From Cryptomeria japonica (lineage: Eukaryota; Streptophyta; Pinopsida; Cupressales; Cupressaceae), in NCBI RefSeq assembly GCF_030272615.1, contig NC_081409.1, positions 874,066,594-874,130,593 on the forward strand: DNA of 64,000 nt, written 5' to 3'. The translations under genes and the position numbers were made by a program. How positions within the stretch are numbered: position 1 is the first letter of the stretch; each line of letters begins with the position of its first letter. This document shows positions 1 to 11,985 of this stretch, one piece after another. The notes under the pieces were generated by a model. It made no database searches. It saw only the letters and a program-made list of their open reading frames with translations, and was not told where the DNA came from.

Positions 1-530
1 AGAAGTTTTTTTTGTATCTTGGCTTAGCAGCTACTCTTTTAATCTTCCGCTTATAAAAACAAATCTATAAATAGAAATAAGATCTAGTTTAAAATGAAAA
101 TAGCTGGCACTTTCTTTCAGCTACTAAATTTTATGAAGGGTTAACCTTCATTCCACAAGCCCAGTTCGAGAAAACAATATAATAGAACACAAACAAATTT
201 TGGTCAAACATAAGGGAATGGTAGTCGAAAGGAGACAAAGTTACTCAACTTTATCAAGATTAATAAATTTTTATTATAGATAATTAAAATCTGTTTTAAT
301 AAAGTCATCATAATATTTATTTGTAATATGGTTTTGGTAACAACATTCCGGATCGTACATACTGATTTATCTTGTAGACAGTCTTAAAAAGAGGCAAGGG
401 AAATAGAGCGATATGAGAATAGAATAGTCAAGAAAGAGGAGGAAAATAATGTAGATAATGCAAAATCTATATGAATAAAGAATGTATATATAAAATTAAT
501 TAAATATAATCATAAGAATAAATGTGTATA
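1..530. other. Unassigned AT-rich left flank
   Basis: No coding potential or repeat boundary is recognised here. The sequence is AT-rich and ends with the 5-base target duplication (gtata, 526-530) of element A. It may be older, decayed repeat sequence. Nothing supports a host gene. Confidence 0.5.
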
Positions 531-1444
531 TGTTGGCAATTGATATTCTATCGGTTGGTTTCACTATGTTGTCATTGATGGCAACATGATTTTGTGTTCC
601 GGCTTCATATGGTGTATCGACAGGCACTTCACAGATTCTACACCGGCACCGACATCGGCAGGTCAGAGAGATTTCTTTGGTCACCGACAATGGAGGCCAA
701 CATGGTATAGTAAAGGTTATCAGTATTGGAAGCCGACAAATCTTGGATCTGGCATCGACAATTTATTTTAATGTTTATACATTTATGTTATCTGGTCGAC
801 ATATAATCAGATATTGTATATATCTTTGTAAGCCGACATAAGGCATAAAATTTGTATAGGGAAAATAGGTCAGTTTGATTAGATCATTATGAATGGATAT
901 AATGGATATGCGAATGTAATATAATGTGAAATTATTCAGAGACATTATGTATGTGAGGAATTTATTGTAAGGGTTATTCCGGTAAAGGGGTTTAGGGTTT
1001 CAGACCGGAACAAACAAAGCTTAAACCAGAACTGTATTCTGACATAGAAGATGCAATCTTAGCAATTCACACTTCTCTAGATTGTTGTTTGAAATTTTAT
1101 ATAGTCAGTGAGGCTCCTATTATGATTGAGCAGTGTGCTCTAGGCTATAAGTCTTCCTGCAAGTGAAGGCCCTTCATATTTTGTAATATCTCTTCATATG
1201 GCTAGTGGATTGATATTGTGGGTCACAAATCTCACCATGGTTTTTTCTCTTTGAGGTTTTTCACATATAAGTCTGTGTGTTATTATTCTCATTTATGTGT
1301 TTGGCTTATTGGTTTCTTTACTTCTTTCAATTTTGTATGTACCGGTATACCGGTTGGTGTATGAATGTTTTAATAAGGCTAAAATATACTTTTCCGGTAT
1401 AACACTGATTCACCCCCCCCTCTCAGTGATATTGGTTTCTAACA
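531..1444 (+). repeat. 5' LTR of element A
   Basis: The LTR starts TGTTGGCAATTG and ends TTTCTAACA. It aligns by eye with 13389-14216, for example around cacttcacagattctacacc and the 3' block from accggtataccggttgg onward. A C-rich terminal box (CACTGATTCACCCCCCC then TCTCAG, 1403-1426) lies just before the end and recurs in the LTRs of B, B2, C and D. Confidence 0.88.
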
Positions 1445-1446
1445 AT

Positions 1447-1459
1447 TGGTATTAGAGTC
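1447..1459 (+). other. Primer-binding site of element A
   Basis: TGGTATTAGAGTC begins two bases after the LTR. It resembles TGGTATCAGAGC, the site complementary to initiator Met-tRNA used by plant copia elements, with one transition. Confidence 0.8.
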
Positions 1460-1512
1460 TTATCCCTCTGAGGAAGTTTAACAACTCGAGGAAGATCCTA
1501 AAACCAGAATCC

Positions 1513-2634
1513 ATGAATATGGATTTGGAGAAGCAGCTTGAGATGGCACTTGAAGATTATGATGCTGAAAGGTTGAAGAACTTAAAGCTACAAGATGAAT
1601 TGAATTTTGCTAAGGAATCCATTCTTGTCCTACGAGAGAGGCTATCATCTATTCAAGCTAGGAGGAAGGAACTTTTACAAAATCAGAATGATGAAGAGAA
1701 AAATGCACTTAAGGAGCAATGTCAGAAATTGAGTCAGGAGAACATGGTCATGAAAAATGAAATGGAAGTTATAACTATGAGAATGTCTAAGGAGATTGAG
1801 GATAGAAAGAAAAAGGAAGAAAATCTTGTTGTATCCCTGAAGAACAAATTTGAAGAATGTGGTAAGTTAGTACATCAAAATGATATGTTAAGAACTGATT
1901 TGGTACAATCCTAGAGTAATGAGCAAGAGCTCAAGAGAAAAATGATAATACTAAGAGAAGATTTAACTACTGCAAGTGAGTACAAAGAAAAATTCAAGAT
2001 CAGCTCACCACAACTTGATGAGTTATTGAAGAGACAAAGGAAGATTGGAGATTCCAGTGGACTTGGATTTGAGCAAAGACAAAGTTTCGGTACTGCTAAT
2101 GAAGATCAAAACCATAAGGCACCGGTAAGGAAATTCAATGCTTATAAATTTAATGGTATATGTTCTGTTTGTAGTAGATTTGGCCACATGGCTAGACAAT
2201 GTAGAAACAGAGTAAATCAGAACCATGATTCTGCTCCCAGTAAATGTTCTAAATGCAATAATTTTGGTCATAAGACAGAAGATTGCAGAATGAATGTAAA
2301 ATGCTATGCTTGTGGAAAATTTGGACATATGGGTAATCAGTGCAGGTCAAGCAATTTCACCGGTTTTAGCAAAGTAATTCAAAAGAACAATGTTATATGT
2401 TATGCATGTAATGAAGTTGGACATATTGTTAAGTTCTGTAGATGAAGAAATCCACCAATTAGTAATGGAGGATCAAATAAGAAAGGAAAAGAGAAGGCTA
2501 GTGAAATCCAGCAAGATCATACTCAGAGATGGGTTAGGACGATTGAAGAACAATTATCAGATGGGAATGTCCTAGTTACTTATCTGGTAGAAGAGGCTAC
2601 TCTTGCATTGGTAGGAAGCTCATCCGATAACTAA
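1513..2634 (+). pseudogene. Element A ORF1: coiled-coil, four-CCHC nucleocapsid-like protein
   Basis: One frame of 374 codons runs from ATG at 1513 to TAA at 2632-2634, broken by an in-frame TAG (1912) and TGA (2443). Residues 1 to about 190 are highly charged with heptad-like Leu/Lys/Glu spacing, which predicts a coiled coil. Four zinc knuckles follow: CSVCSRFGHMARQC, CSKCNNFGHKTEDC, CYACGKFGHMGNQC and CYACNEVGHIVKFC. CCHC knuckles of this spacing bind RNA in retroelement Gag. No copia capsid (UBN2-type) domain precedes them, unlike in B. The likely role is RNA packaging or binding, inferred from the knuckles. The start is chosen because this ATG follows the primer site closely and the equivalent position opens ORF1 in C. 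Confidence 0.8.
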
Positions 2635-2987
2635 GGCAGATGCCTTAGGGGTAGGGAAAATTCATGAAGATGTTGCATATGTTCCGAGAAGAGGTTCTGG
2701 AAGATATTCCATACATTAGAGAGGATTTTCCAGCATGGATATGTTCTGAGAGAGATTCGGTATCTTTCACCGGTAGTCATTTATGTCAATGGAAGATTAG
2801 GGTTTTTTCTCGATGGTTAAAAATTTGAATACACTTCATTGTTAATCACCTTGCATTCAGAGTGATTTTAGAGTGATTCACAGTGACTAAGTGCGATCAG
2901 AGGCTATTCAAAGGCAATCAGATTTCTTCTAGAAGAATTTGTTGAAGATTTTCACCGAGAGAAATAAAATGGTATTTATCTTTAAGC
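2635..2987 (+). other. Inter-ORF leader of element A
   Basis: About 350 non-coding bases separate ORF1 from ORF2. The last part carries GGTATTTATC (2971-2980) eight bases upstream of the ORF2 ATG at 2988. The same 8-mer core lies just upstream of ORF2 in C and D. It could be a leader, an internal promoter region or a splice site. The sequence alone does not decide. Confidence 0.5.
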
Positions 2988-5900
2988 ATGGAAGCAGGAT
3001 CATCTTCTATTCCTATTTTTGTTGCAAACCCAACTATTGTGGAGGTCAAGGACTACCCCAAGACAACTTTCAAGCAGTATCCACATGTGGCTACCCAAGA
3101 AGACTTGGTTGAAGCATTTTCTCGCGTTTCGGAGTGAGTTGTGTATGTAGAGGATATTAGGGCTTATATTCATTGTCATATCAATTACTTGGGAACTTTA
3201 GAAATCAAGGGAATGTATATGAGTGAGCTAATGGGAGAATATGGAAAGATCAAACCGACATATAAACATATTGAAGAACTAGGGTTTACAGACATTCTGG
3301 ATATTCTAGAGTTTGAGGATGAGATAATCAGATATGTACTGAGTAGAGTACATGGGGAATTCATATGGTTGAATAGACCTTACAAAATCACCAAGGAAGC
3401 CATCTGACCAATCACTGGTTTTCCATCGGTAGGGCAACATCCAAACAAAAAAATTTCAAATGACTTCGTGAGGAAGATAACCAATGCTACATCTGACAAA
3501 AGATCCATGAAAGTAAGCACTATCACCGACACCAACATCAAATTTGGTATCATGATTATCAGATATAAGGTAACTTAGTCAAACCGACTGAATTCTATTT
3601 CCAGTTCATGCATTTTGGATACATACAAAATGATGAGAGCTAATGTAAAATTAGATCTATGCAGTTGGATGCTTGATGAGTTGTTAATCAACTTAGCAAA
3701 GATTAAGGGTGAGAAGAAGGGCACTTTCTGGTATGGAAACTTGTTAGTCTGCTTGATGCTATATTTTTTGAATGATTCATCTGGTTTTGGTAAGAGACAA
3801 TGGGCTTTTGACATTCTGGTAGGAAGACAATTGAAGCAGTCAATTTCTGCAATAGGAAGCCAGAGAGATGACAAGATATGGAGTTATTTTAAGGCATTTG
3901 AAAAATCTATGAGGTGTAGGGTAAGGGTACCTAAGCATACTGTAGAGAAATATTCTACCGACATTTACTTGACTCTTATGGAATCAGTTAAGCCATGAAA
4001 GATTTGGATCGAAGAAATGGGCTATGAGGTAGATGCACAGATTCTTGATGCCTACGCAAAAATGTTAATCGATGCACCAATAGATGAGGCAGAGAAATCA
4101 TGTGGAACTACACAACAGAAAACTCAAGAGGTTGAAACAGAGTTCAACCAGAAGAAAAGGGAGAAAAAAGAAGGAAAAGCAAGAAAGTTTGTACAAAAGG
4201 TATCAAAGGACATCAAGGCACTAATTGATGTTTTTTCGGAGATAGGCAGAAAGAGGAAGGAGTTGGAAGTTCATATTGAGCCTGTTATTGCAGAATTGTG
4301 AATCAAAGGATGACACACCATTAGCATTTAAGAGGGTTGTTAGGAAGAAACCAGAGGAAACATGGGCGGAAGCAAAGAAGCAACTGGTTAGGAAGGTCAC
4401 AATCAAGCTACTGGCACAGAAGGATGCACCTAAAGTTGATTCTAGTAAGGTTTCACTTAAAAATTGTGCAAAATTAGTAGATGAAATCACAAAAGATGAC
4501 ATGTTGAAGAATGTTAAATTTTATTATGAAAACTTTGAGGAGGATGAACAAAGAGAGGTAGAAGAACAAGTCCTATTATACTTGGATATCTATAAGAAAG
4601 CCTTAATAGAGATAGAAAATCAAATACCAGTTGAGTTATATAACATGTTAGATGCTAGAAGATTATCTGCTATGCAAGAGGATAAACACATTAAATTTCA
4701 AGAACTACTATCTATCTATGTTACTATAGCTCCAGATGAAATGGAAAAGACACTAGAGGCAGAAGATAGAATAGTTTTCAATATAAAACTTAAGATAACT
4801 AGTCTGGTGCTAAGGAGGGTGAATGAAATAATAAAGGAAACTCAAAAAGGATGGTTAAATTTTTGGGAGAAAATAGAGGATTCTTTACTTCACTGGAAAG
4901 CAAGAAAGACACTATAGATACCCTAGTTGAAGGAAAAGGAAAGGGGATTATGGGCACTTCACCATCAATTTTGAAAAATATTAAGATAGTGGAAATTGAG
5001 CCACCAATAAATATAGATGTACAGAAAAATACTGAGATACCAGTTAATACTGAGAATGATCAAGCTAACATTGTACATGATACTAATATTGAGGACAATT
5101 GTCCTCCAGATACAAATTTATAGATTGAGGATATTGTTCCTACAGAGGAACCAATAGTTAAACAGACTACACCAAGTGGTGAAACCACTAGTGCAAGTGA
5201 AGAGGTTATAAGGATAAAACATCAAAAGAGAAAACAGGGGAATGCAATAGGGAACCAGTTGTTGGACCATCATTATTGTCAATTGACACTTCTCAGGTAG
5301 AAAAAAAAACCATCACAGAAATGAGTCCCACTAAACAGATGATGATGGCTGCTCAAAAATTGATGGAGGGATCGACAGACAAGGGGATTATAGATCAATC
5401 AATCAATGTTCTACACAAATTGGTCCCAGAATGTAAGATTGAAAATGAAGAGAGCCCTTCCAGAAAGATTAAGGTAATCACTAAGCATATATCAAAATAA
5501 TTTCAATCCTTGCAGAAAATCTCTAACCAGAAAGAACTAGAAAGGTTTACTCAAGCTAAGAGAGTTGCTTTTCATCAGGTAATTGAAATAGAGAAGAAAA
5601 ATATTGACGAGAAGCTAATCCTAATAGAAAAATCTTTGAAATAATGTACAAATATATATAGGGTATGTTGTAACACTATAATACTTGCAACAAATGTAGA
5701 TAAAAAGATAAAAGAGATTCAGGAGAAAATTGCAATTATTGCTAACTCTTTTGATGGATTAATTTCATTGACTACATCAATTGATGGTCAAATTTTGATC
5801 TTGGAGAACCAAATTTCTGCTCTTGAGAAGGAAAGAGACAAAATAATTCAAAGAGCCAGAACTCTGAGAGGCTTGGTGAGTCCACAAATTGGATCTAATA

Positions 5901-6095
5901 TGTGAACACAAGAAAGAATGCATGGATATGGTGGGAAAGCCCACACCGGTAGAGGTAAATGAAAAATAATCTTTTGCACATTTATTGAGTGGACTTGTAT
6001 CTATTTCAGGCACATTCAAAACTGGCTGGGATACTTATGTGGAATTACTAGAGAAGGCTTATTTGGAAATTTTGAAATTGGTCAAGCTTCAGTAA
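2988..6095 (+). pseudogene. Element A ORF2: long unrecognised protein (decayed)
   Basis: Starting at ATG 2988, fragments in one frame cover 2988-3407, 3615-3998 and 4017-4301. Shifted frames continue through 4276-4917, 4851-5123, 5276-5500 and about 5900-6095. Blocks shared with C and D are VLSRVHGEF with ITKE downstream, NRLNSIS, KGTFWYGNLLVCLMLYF, a KY.DI motif and MGYE with YAK.L..AP. The C-terminal third is Lys/Glu-rich and probably coiled coil. I recognise no enzyme motif: no DSG protease, no DDE, no YVDD. It carries in-frame stops and at least three frameshifts, so this copy is dead. The position between the knuckle protein and the 3' LTR recalls the env-like ORF of Sireviruses, but similarity is not demonstrated. 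Confidence 0.7.
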
Positions 6096-6145
6096 GACAT
6101 TTCTGCAGCTATTTATTGTACAGTTCTTATTCTTTGACATTTTTT

Positions 6146-6220
6146 GGGGGCATTGATGTCAAAGGGGGAGTAGTATAGATGTGAAAAAGAATAGAATGTT
6201 TTTATACATTAGGGGGAGTT
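6146..6220 (+). other. Candidate polypurine tracts of element A
   Basis: Two purine runs, TCAAAGGGGGAGTAG near 6159-6173 and AGGGGGAG at 6211-6218, resemble the multiple polypurine tracts known upstream of Sirevirus 3' LTRs. The LTR start that should follow is missing because the junction is rearranged. Confidence 0.5.
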
Positions 6221-6283
6221 ATGGAGTTTTGAAATTTTTGGAGATATGGAATATTTTGCATATTCAGCTCAGTTTACTAAGAT

Positions 6284-6322
6284 ACAAACTTTGCATATAC
6301 CGGTATATTCTGCAAAGTTTGT
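6284..6322. repeat. Inverted repeat (hairpin) at the rearranged A/E junction
   Basis: The arms acaaactttgca (6284-6295) and tgcaaagtttgt (6311-6322) are exact reverse complements. They enclose a second near-palindrome, tataccggtata. The right arm also resembles the copia B LTR near 12092-12110 (gtatatgcaaagtttgta), so it may be a stranded LTR piece. Confidence 0.7.
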
Positions 6323-6364
6323 ACCTAGCTCAGAGGGATCAATGTATTTGTGAGACATGGACCA

Positions 6365-6376
6365 GCTCTGATACCA
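6365..6376 (-). other. Primer-binding site of element E
   Basis: On the minus strand this reads TGGTATCAGAGC, an exact initiator-Met-type copia primer site directly after the LTR that ends at 6377. It fixes the orientation of E. Confidence 0.8.
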
Positions 6377-6884
6377 TGTGAGATATGGACCAGCTATGAT
6401 AACATGTGAGATTTTGCCAAGATCAAGAGGTAATGGAAAGCACAAATAAGAGAGAACAAAATATATGATAGGAATAAACTGTATTCTGTCAAGATGCAAA
6501 ATATGATCAACTGGATCATTACAAAATGTTGATTGATTTCCCATACAAACAATATAGATGAGCCTTCTTATATAGGCAAGGCTTATGGATATGTGAGTAC
6601 ACAAACATGACATGTGGCTCAATAAGAAACAAGGGTAGGTAGGAAATAGGTGTGTGTAGGTAGGAGAAACAATAAAATATTCCACATGAGGTGGATCACC
6701 TACTCAATGTGGAGTGTAACAACAAGATCACACCATAAAAGGTGGAAATTCTCCTACACACACTATCCCAATGTGGCACAAACACCCAAGTGTCTCATAC
6801 CCAAACTACTATGAAATGCTTGTACCTAAGTAAACATAAGTAAGGTGTAATAATATCCATGATGAATAATTATTTACACGAACA
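6377..6884 (-). repeat. Element E: single copia-type LTR
   Basis: On the minus strand this 508-bp block begins TGTTCGTGT and ends ATCTCACA, followed immediately by a primer site. That gives a complete LTR with TG...CA ends. A TATA-like GCCTATATAAG lies on the minus strand around 6565-6577. It abuts the B LTR fragment exactly at 6885. No E internal region survives apart from the primer site and a few flanking bases. E probably inserted in the 5' LTR of B, and a later deletion then removed the E interior, the head of B and the head of the A 3' LTR. Confidence 0.7.
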
Positions 6885-7571
6885 GTATTACCTATTGACT
6901 TCATACCATTTTAGCAATTGGAAAATCCCTTTACTAGGTAGCTTTAACAACCTTTTTGTAAATCCTTTAACAGGGTGACTCAAAATCATTAAGTTCTTCA
7001 AATCCTCTTGTGAGGTAACCTTTAATAGGGTTTTAACCTCTAACCGGGTATTTAGCAATCCCTTAACCAGGTGATCCCTAGAAGGATCGGTTCCTAGCAG
7101 AACCTATTGTAAAGTCTTTAACTGGACTAGGCTCCTAACAAAGCAGACTTCAGAAGAGTTCAAGAACAACTTATGGGTATTCATCCCCACCGTAGTTTTT
7201 CCCAGTTGGCTTTCCAGGTGAAAAATCAGTGTGTTATGTGTGATGCTTTTTCATGTGATGATTTAGTGTTTTTTATTAAGTAGTAATGCATGCTGATCTA
7301 ATGGTCATTGTATTTCTGATGTATTACTTGCTCAAGCATATGGGTGAAGTTGAGATGAGATATTAGGTTTTGAGAAGTTCTAAGTGTTACCGGTTTATGT
7401 CTTTTACAGTTTTACTATGTTTTACCAGTATTGTCTTGGTTTAGGTTGGTGATGATGTTTGTCAGTTAGTGCAATCTTTGCAGTTTAAGTTGTTAGAGAA
7501 ATTTTTGTCTGTACTGATTCACCCCCCCTCTCAGTACCTATTAAGTATTTACTATTCATCATTATTCATTA
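6885..7571 (+). repeat. Truncated 5' LTR of element B
   Basis: It aligns with 12703-13388 of the 3' LTR from gtattacc to attcatta. The first roughly 717 bp are absent. The C-rich terminal box ACTGATTCACCCCCCC lies near 7513. The LTR's final CA has become TA. Confidence 0.88.
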
Positions 7572-7573
7572 AT

Positions 7574-7585
7574 TGGTATCAGAGC
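7574..7585 (+). other. Primer-binding site of element B
   Basis: TGGTATCAGAGC starts two bases after the LTR and matches the initiator Met-tRNA-type site of plant copia elements. Confidence 0.85.
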
Positions 7586-7642
7586 ACCCTCTAGGTCCTC
7601 GGTGCTATAAGCTTAACCACTTGAGGAAAAGATCCCATTCTA

Positions 7643-8480
7643 ATGATGAAGAGGGAAGGTCCTAAATTCAACAGAGATAACTTTAAGATATGGAAGGACA
7701 GAATGAAGATCTACATTAAAATCATGGGTGCTCAACACTAGAACTATGTTGAGAATACTTATGTTGTCCCTACTAGTATTCTCACCGATGATCAAAGAAG
7801 AGAGATTTAGGAGAATGGGCAAGTCATAGAAGCTCTTATCAGTAGTCTATCTGATATTGAGTTTATAGATGTTCAGGATAAAGACAATCCCAAAGATGTA
7901 TGGGATACTCTAGAGACTATCTATGGCAGTGATGAGCATGTGAAGCAAGCTAAGGAAGAGAGCCTTAGGGGAAAATTTGAAGACATGCAGATGGTTGAAG
8001 GAGAGACCATTCAACAATATGGGATAAGAATTAAAACTATTGTTGGAGACATCAAGAGTGCAGGAGGTACAATGGATGATCCCACCATTGTTAGCAAAAT
8101 TTTGAGATCCTTGTTACCAGTCTATGCAATAAGGGTTGCCACTATTTAGGAGTTGAGATCTATTGACAAGACAAAGGTATCCCTAGACTCCATCATTGCT
8201 AAGTTGACCACATATGAGCTAAATAGTTATGATGGAAATGTTCAAAAGACTGAATCAACCTTTAGAGCATCTATTGTACTATCTAGAAAGGGAAAAGAAG
8301 TTGGTACCAGCTATGAACCTAGATAAAGCAGAGATATGGATGATGTGGAGATCCTAATGGAGTTTGAAGCTCTTCTTGCCAAGAGACTTGCTAAGGGAAC
8401 TAGAAAATATAGAGGTAAGCTCCCTTTGAAATTTTTTCTTGCAATAGGATAGGACACATTGTTGTCAACTACCCTAATAG
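7643..8480 (+). pseudogene. Element B gag (copia capsid, broken)
   Basis: The start at ATG 7643 encodes a copia-type capsid beginning MMKREGPNFNRDNF. The best preserved part (7940-8149) encodes the helical core with MQMVEGETIQQYGIR. In-frame stops occur, among others, at the position of Trp in the paired copy (AHY instead of a WSY-like motif) and at TAG 8146. A one-base shift lies near 8430, just before a degenerate zinc knuckle (CNRIGHIVVN with the last Cys replaced by Tyr). Gag would form the particle shell in the cytoplasm. This copy cannot make a full protein. The closest relative in the window is the gag of B2. Confidence 0.85.
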
Positions 8481-8484
8481 TGAT

Positions 8485-11400
8485 AATAAGGACAAACTGG
8501 AGAAGTTTAAAAAGTTCAAAGGAGGAAATAGTAGAAACTATCTTGTTGTAGTCGATGAAGGTGTCACTGATGATGAATCAGAAGATGGAGAAAATGAAGA
8601 CATAGTGTTTGTAGCCGTTAAGGAAGATATGTCAGACAAGAAGGCTCTTGTCTCCCACTTTGATAATTCTAATGAGTGGATTATTGATAGTGGATGTTCT
8701 CACCACATGACTGGTGACCGGAAAAAGTTTCTATCTCTAGAAGAGTATGATGGAGGTGTAGTCCGATTTGGTAATGATGTGCCATGTATGGTAAAAGGTA
8801 AAGGGTCCATCTCTCTAAATGGAAAAATTAGTGTTGATAATGTGTATTGGGTAGAAGGCCTCAGGCATAACCTTTTGAGTGTTGCCTAGCTGAATGATAA
8901 AGGACTCACTCTGAAATTCAAAGGTGGAGTGTGCAAAATAAAAGGAAAGAGTGGTGAACCGATGGCCACAAGTATGCAGACTAGAGGTAACTTATTTCAA
9001 TTAAATATAAATATCAATCAATGTCTAATGGCTAAGTTTGATGATGGTTGGATATGGCATAGGAGACTTTGCCATGTAAAATTTGATAATATTGTGAAGG
9101 CCAGTAAGATCAAGGCAGTTAGAGGATTTCCTATACTGATCAAACTGGAGAATCCTTTGTGCAGAGAATGTCAACTGGGGAAATGTCTTCCTCAACCTTC
9201 AAAGGTAAATCTTTCATAGCAGATAATTTACTTGATCTTGTGCATACTGATTTGTGTGGTCCTATGAAAAATAGGAGTGTTCGGGGAGATAGGTACTTTA
9301 TGATTCTCACTGATGATTGCTCAAGAATGATGTGGGTCACATTCTTGAAAGACAAGTTCGAAGCTGTTGGAAAGTTTAAAGCCTTTAGATCACTAGTTGA
9401 AAAGGAAAGCGGTAAGAGGATTAAATGCCTTAGAACCAACCAAGGAGGTGAGTTCACTTCTGGTGAATTCAATAAGTACTATGAAGATAACAACATCAAG
9501 AGGCAACTATCTGCCCCCTGGAATCCATAGCAGAATGGCCCAATAGAAAGGAACAACTGAACTGTAGTTGAAGCAGCTAGAATGATGTTGATTCAAGAGA
9601 AGGTTGCTCACACTTTTTGGAGAGAAGCAGTGAGCACTACAGTCTACACTATGAAACCGGTACTCATCAAGAAAGGTAAGGATAAAACTCCTTATGAATA
9701 TTGGACTGGTAAGACTCCAGTAGTAAGCTACTTTAGAGTATTTGGTAGCAAGTGTTATATCAAGAGAAGTGAACACCAGAGCAAGTTTGATGCAAAATGT
9801 GATGAGGGAATACTCCTAGGATATTCCACCAAGAGCAAAGCTCTCAAGTGTTTTAACAATAGGAATCATAGAATTGTTGAAAGTATCAATGTTAGAGTTG
9901 ATGAAACCTCTGAGAAACCTTAGGAAATGGATAGCGAGCGAGTGGTAGATGAACCAAGTGTAACCTTCTAGGAACTAGTTGCACAACAACCAAGTACAAG
10001 TAAAAGTGCTCCTACACTAGTAGATGTTGCGGTAGATGAAGATGAAGATGAGGATGAAGAGGAAAAGCAAAAGGAATCAACTTAGATCATTCCTAGGTAT
10101 GTAAAATTGCATCATGATCCAAAGAAAATCATAGGGGATAAGGATGTAGAAATACTTACAAGAAGAAAGGTCAAAGAGAATTCTTGCATGATTTCTAAAT
10201 TTGAGCCCAAAACATTTAAAGAGGCACACAAAGATGAAGACTGGATTAAGGCTATGGAAGAGGAACTTGACCAGATAGAAAAGCATGGTACATGGTCTTT
10301 GCTACCTAGACCTGAGCACAAAAATGTTATTGGCACCAAATGGGTTTTTAGAAACAAGTTGAATGAAGATGACACAATGGAAAGAAACAAAGCAAGATTG
10401 GTATGTAAGGGATATTCTCAAGAAGAAGGAGAAGACTATGGAGAAACCTTTGCTCCAGTAGCTAGATTGGAAGGAGTTAGAATGTTACTTGCATATACAA
10501 CCTTCAAGGGATTCAAAGTGTATCAAATGGATGTAAAATCTGCATTCCTAAATGGAATACTTGAAGAAGAAGTGTATATAGAGAAACCTGATAGGTTTTC
10601 CCTATCAGAAGACAATGATATGGTGTGTAGGCTACATAAAGCCTTGTATGGATTGAAGCAAGCACCTAGAGCATGGTATGAACGTTTACACTCCCATCTT
10701 GTGAAGATTGGATTTGAAAGAACAAGTGAAGATAGCAATATCTATCTGAAGTCAGAAGGAGATTAGATTCTTATCTGTGAAGTGTTTGTTGATGACATAA
10801 TTTTTGGTGGAGATGATAAGATGAGCCATGTGTTTGCAGATGAAATGAAAAAGGAATTCGAGATGTCACTAATCAGAGAGATTAAGTTTTTCATTGGACT
10901 ATAGATTCAATAGATGAAAGATGGTATCTTTATTACTCAGTCCAAGTATGTCAAAGAGGTGTTGAAGACCTTTGGCATGGAAGATAGAAAACCGGTTGGT
11001 ACACCGATGATGACCGGTTGTAAATTGTCAAAAGAAGATGATTAATCGTTGGTGAATGAGAAGGAATACCGGTCAATGATTGTTAAGTTGCACTATGTAG
11101 TACACAATAGATCAAACATTGCACATGTAGTGAGCATTGTTGCATGTTTTCAGAAAAGTCCAAGAGAATCCCACTTGGTAGTAGTCAAGCAGATTCTTAG
11201 ATATCTGAAGGGAACTATAGATTATGGATTATGGTATCCATACAATAATGATTTCAATCTCAAAGTGTTTACCGACGCTAATTGGGCTGGTAATGTGGAC
11301 AACTGGAAGAGAACAACCAATGGTGAATTCTTTCTCGGTGGTAGACTAGTCTCATGGATGAGCAAGAAGTAGAGTTGTATCTCTCAATCCACAATAGAAG

Positions 11401-11738
11401 CAGAATATGTAGAAACATTTATGAACTATACTCAGACAATTTGCATGAAGCATGTAATAATTTGTTTCAAAGTCCCTGTATTTGAACTGGTGAGTATATT
11501 TTGTGATAACACAAGTGCAATTAATATTTCCAAGAATCCGGTATTGCATGCTAGAACCAAGCACTTCGATCTCAAGTATCATTTCTTGAGGGAGAAAGTT
11601 CAAAACAAAGAGGTTGTATTAGAACATGTTTCCAGTAAGGAGCAGTTAGCAGATATATTCACCAAGCCTCTACTGAAGGCTACATTTACCTATTTAAGAG
11701 GTGAATTAGGGGTGATGCCCCTTACAGAGGTGAACTAA
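8485..11738 (+). pseudogene. Element B pol: protease, integrase, RT, RNase H (broken)
   Basis: The domain order is that of Ty1/copia. Protease has WIIDSGCSHHM at about 8676-8710. The GAG-pre-integrase zinc region, with WHRRLCHV and CRECQLGK, is at about 9050-9190. The integrase core, DLVHTDLCGP through TDDCSR and NQGGEF (Asp replaced by Asn in the usual DQGGEF/DNGGEF), is at about 9230-9600. RT runs from about 10200, with [30 protein letters not shown] and FVDDIIF. RNase H follows, with FTDANWAG, SIFCDNTSAI and ADIFTKPL, ending at 11738. At least ten premature stops are seen. Many fit CAG to TAG, for example 8887-8889, near 9528 and 10764-10766. The reading frame otherwise largely persists. 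Confidence 0.92.
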
Positions 11739-11869
11739 TTTTATGTGCTCCACATCAGTCAGGTATTTCATTATCAAATATTTTCACGATTGATGTGTTG
11801 AAGGATACTACTCCTCAGGGGAGTAGCATAGTGGAACATGGAAGCTTGTGCCTCCACTTTGGCATTGTT

Positions 11870-11985
11870 GCCAAAGGGGGAGAAGATGTGAAACAGAGAA
11901 GATATCTGTAGTATTGAAGACATATAATATGGAATAAGATGTAGAGATATCTTTGTGTATTTCCATCAATGCCAAAGGGGGAGAT
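11870..11985 (+). other. Multiple polypurine tracts of element B
   Basis: GCCAAAGGGGGAGAAG begins at 11870, and GCCAAAGGGGGAGAT at 11971-11985 abuts the 3' LTR. Repeated copies of this tract are a known Sirevirus hallmark and prime plus-strand synthesis. Confidence 0.85.

Noticed and set aside
496-690. Cys/Arg repeat ORF (CRCRCRC) on the minus strand
   Set aside because: It is an artefact of ccggcaccgaca-type repeats within the element A LTR.
3575-3874. Minus-strand ORFs across A ORF2
   Set aside because: They are shadows of the ORF2 frame, which is conserved in C and D on the coding strand.
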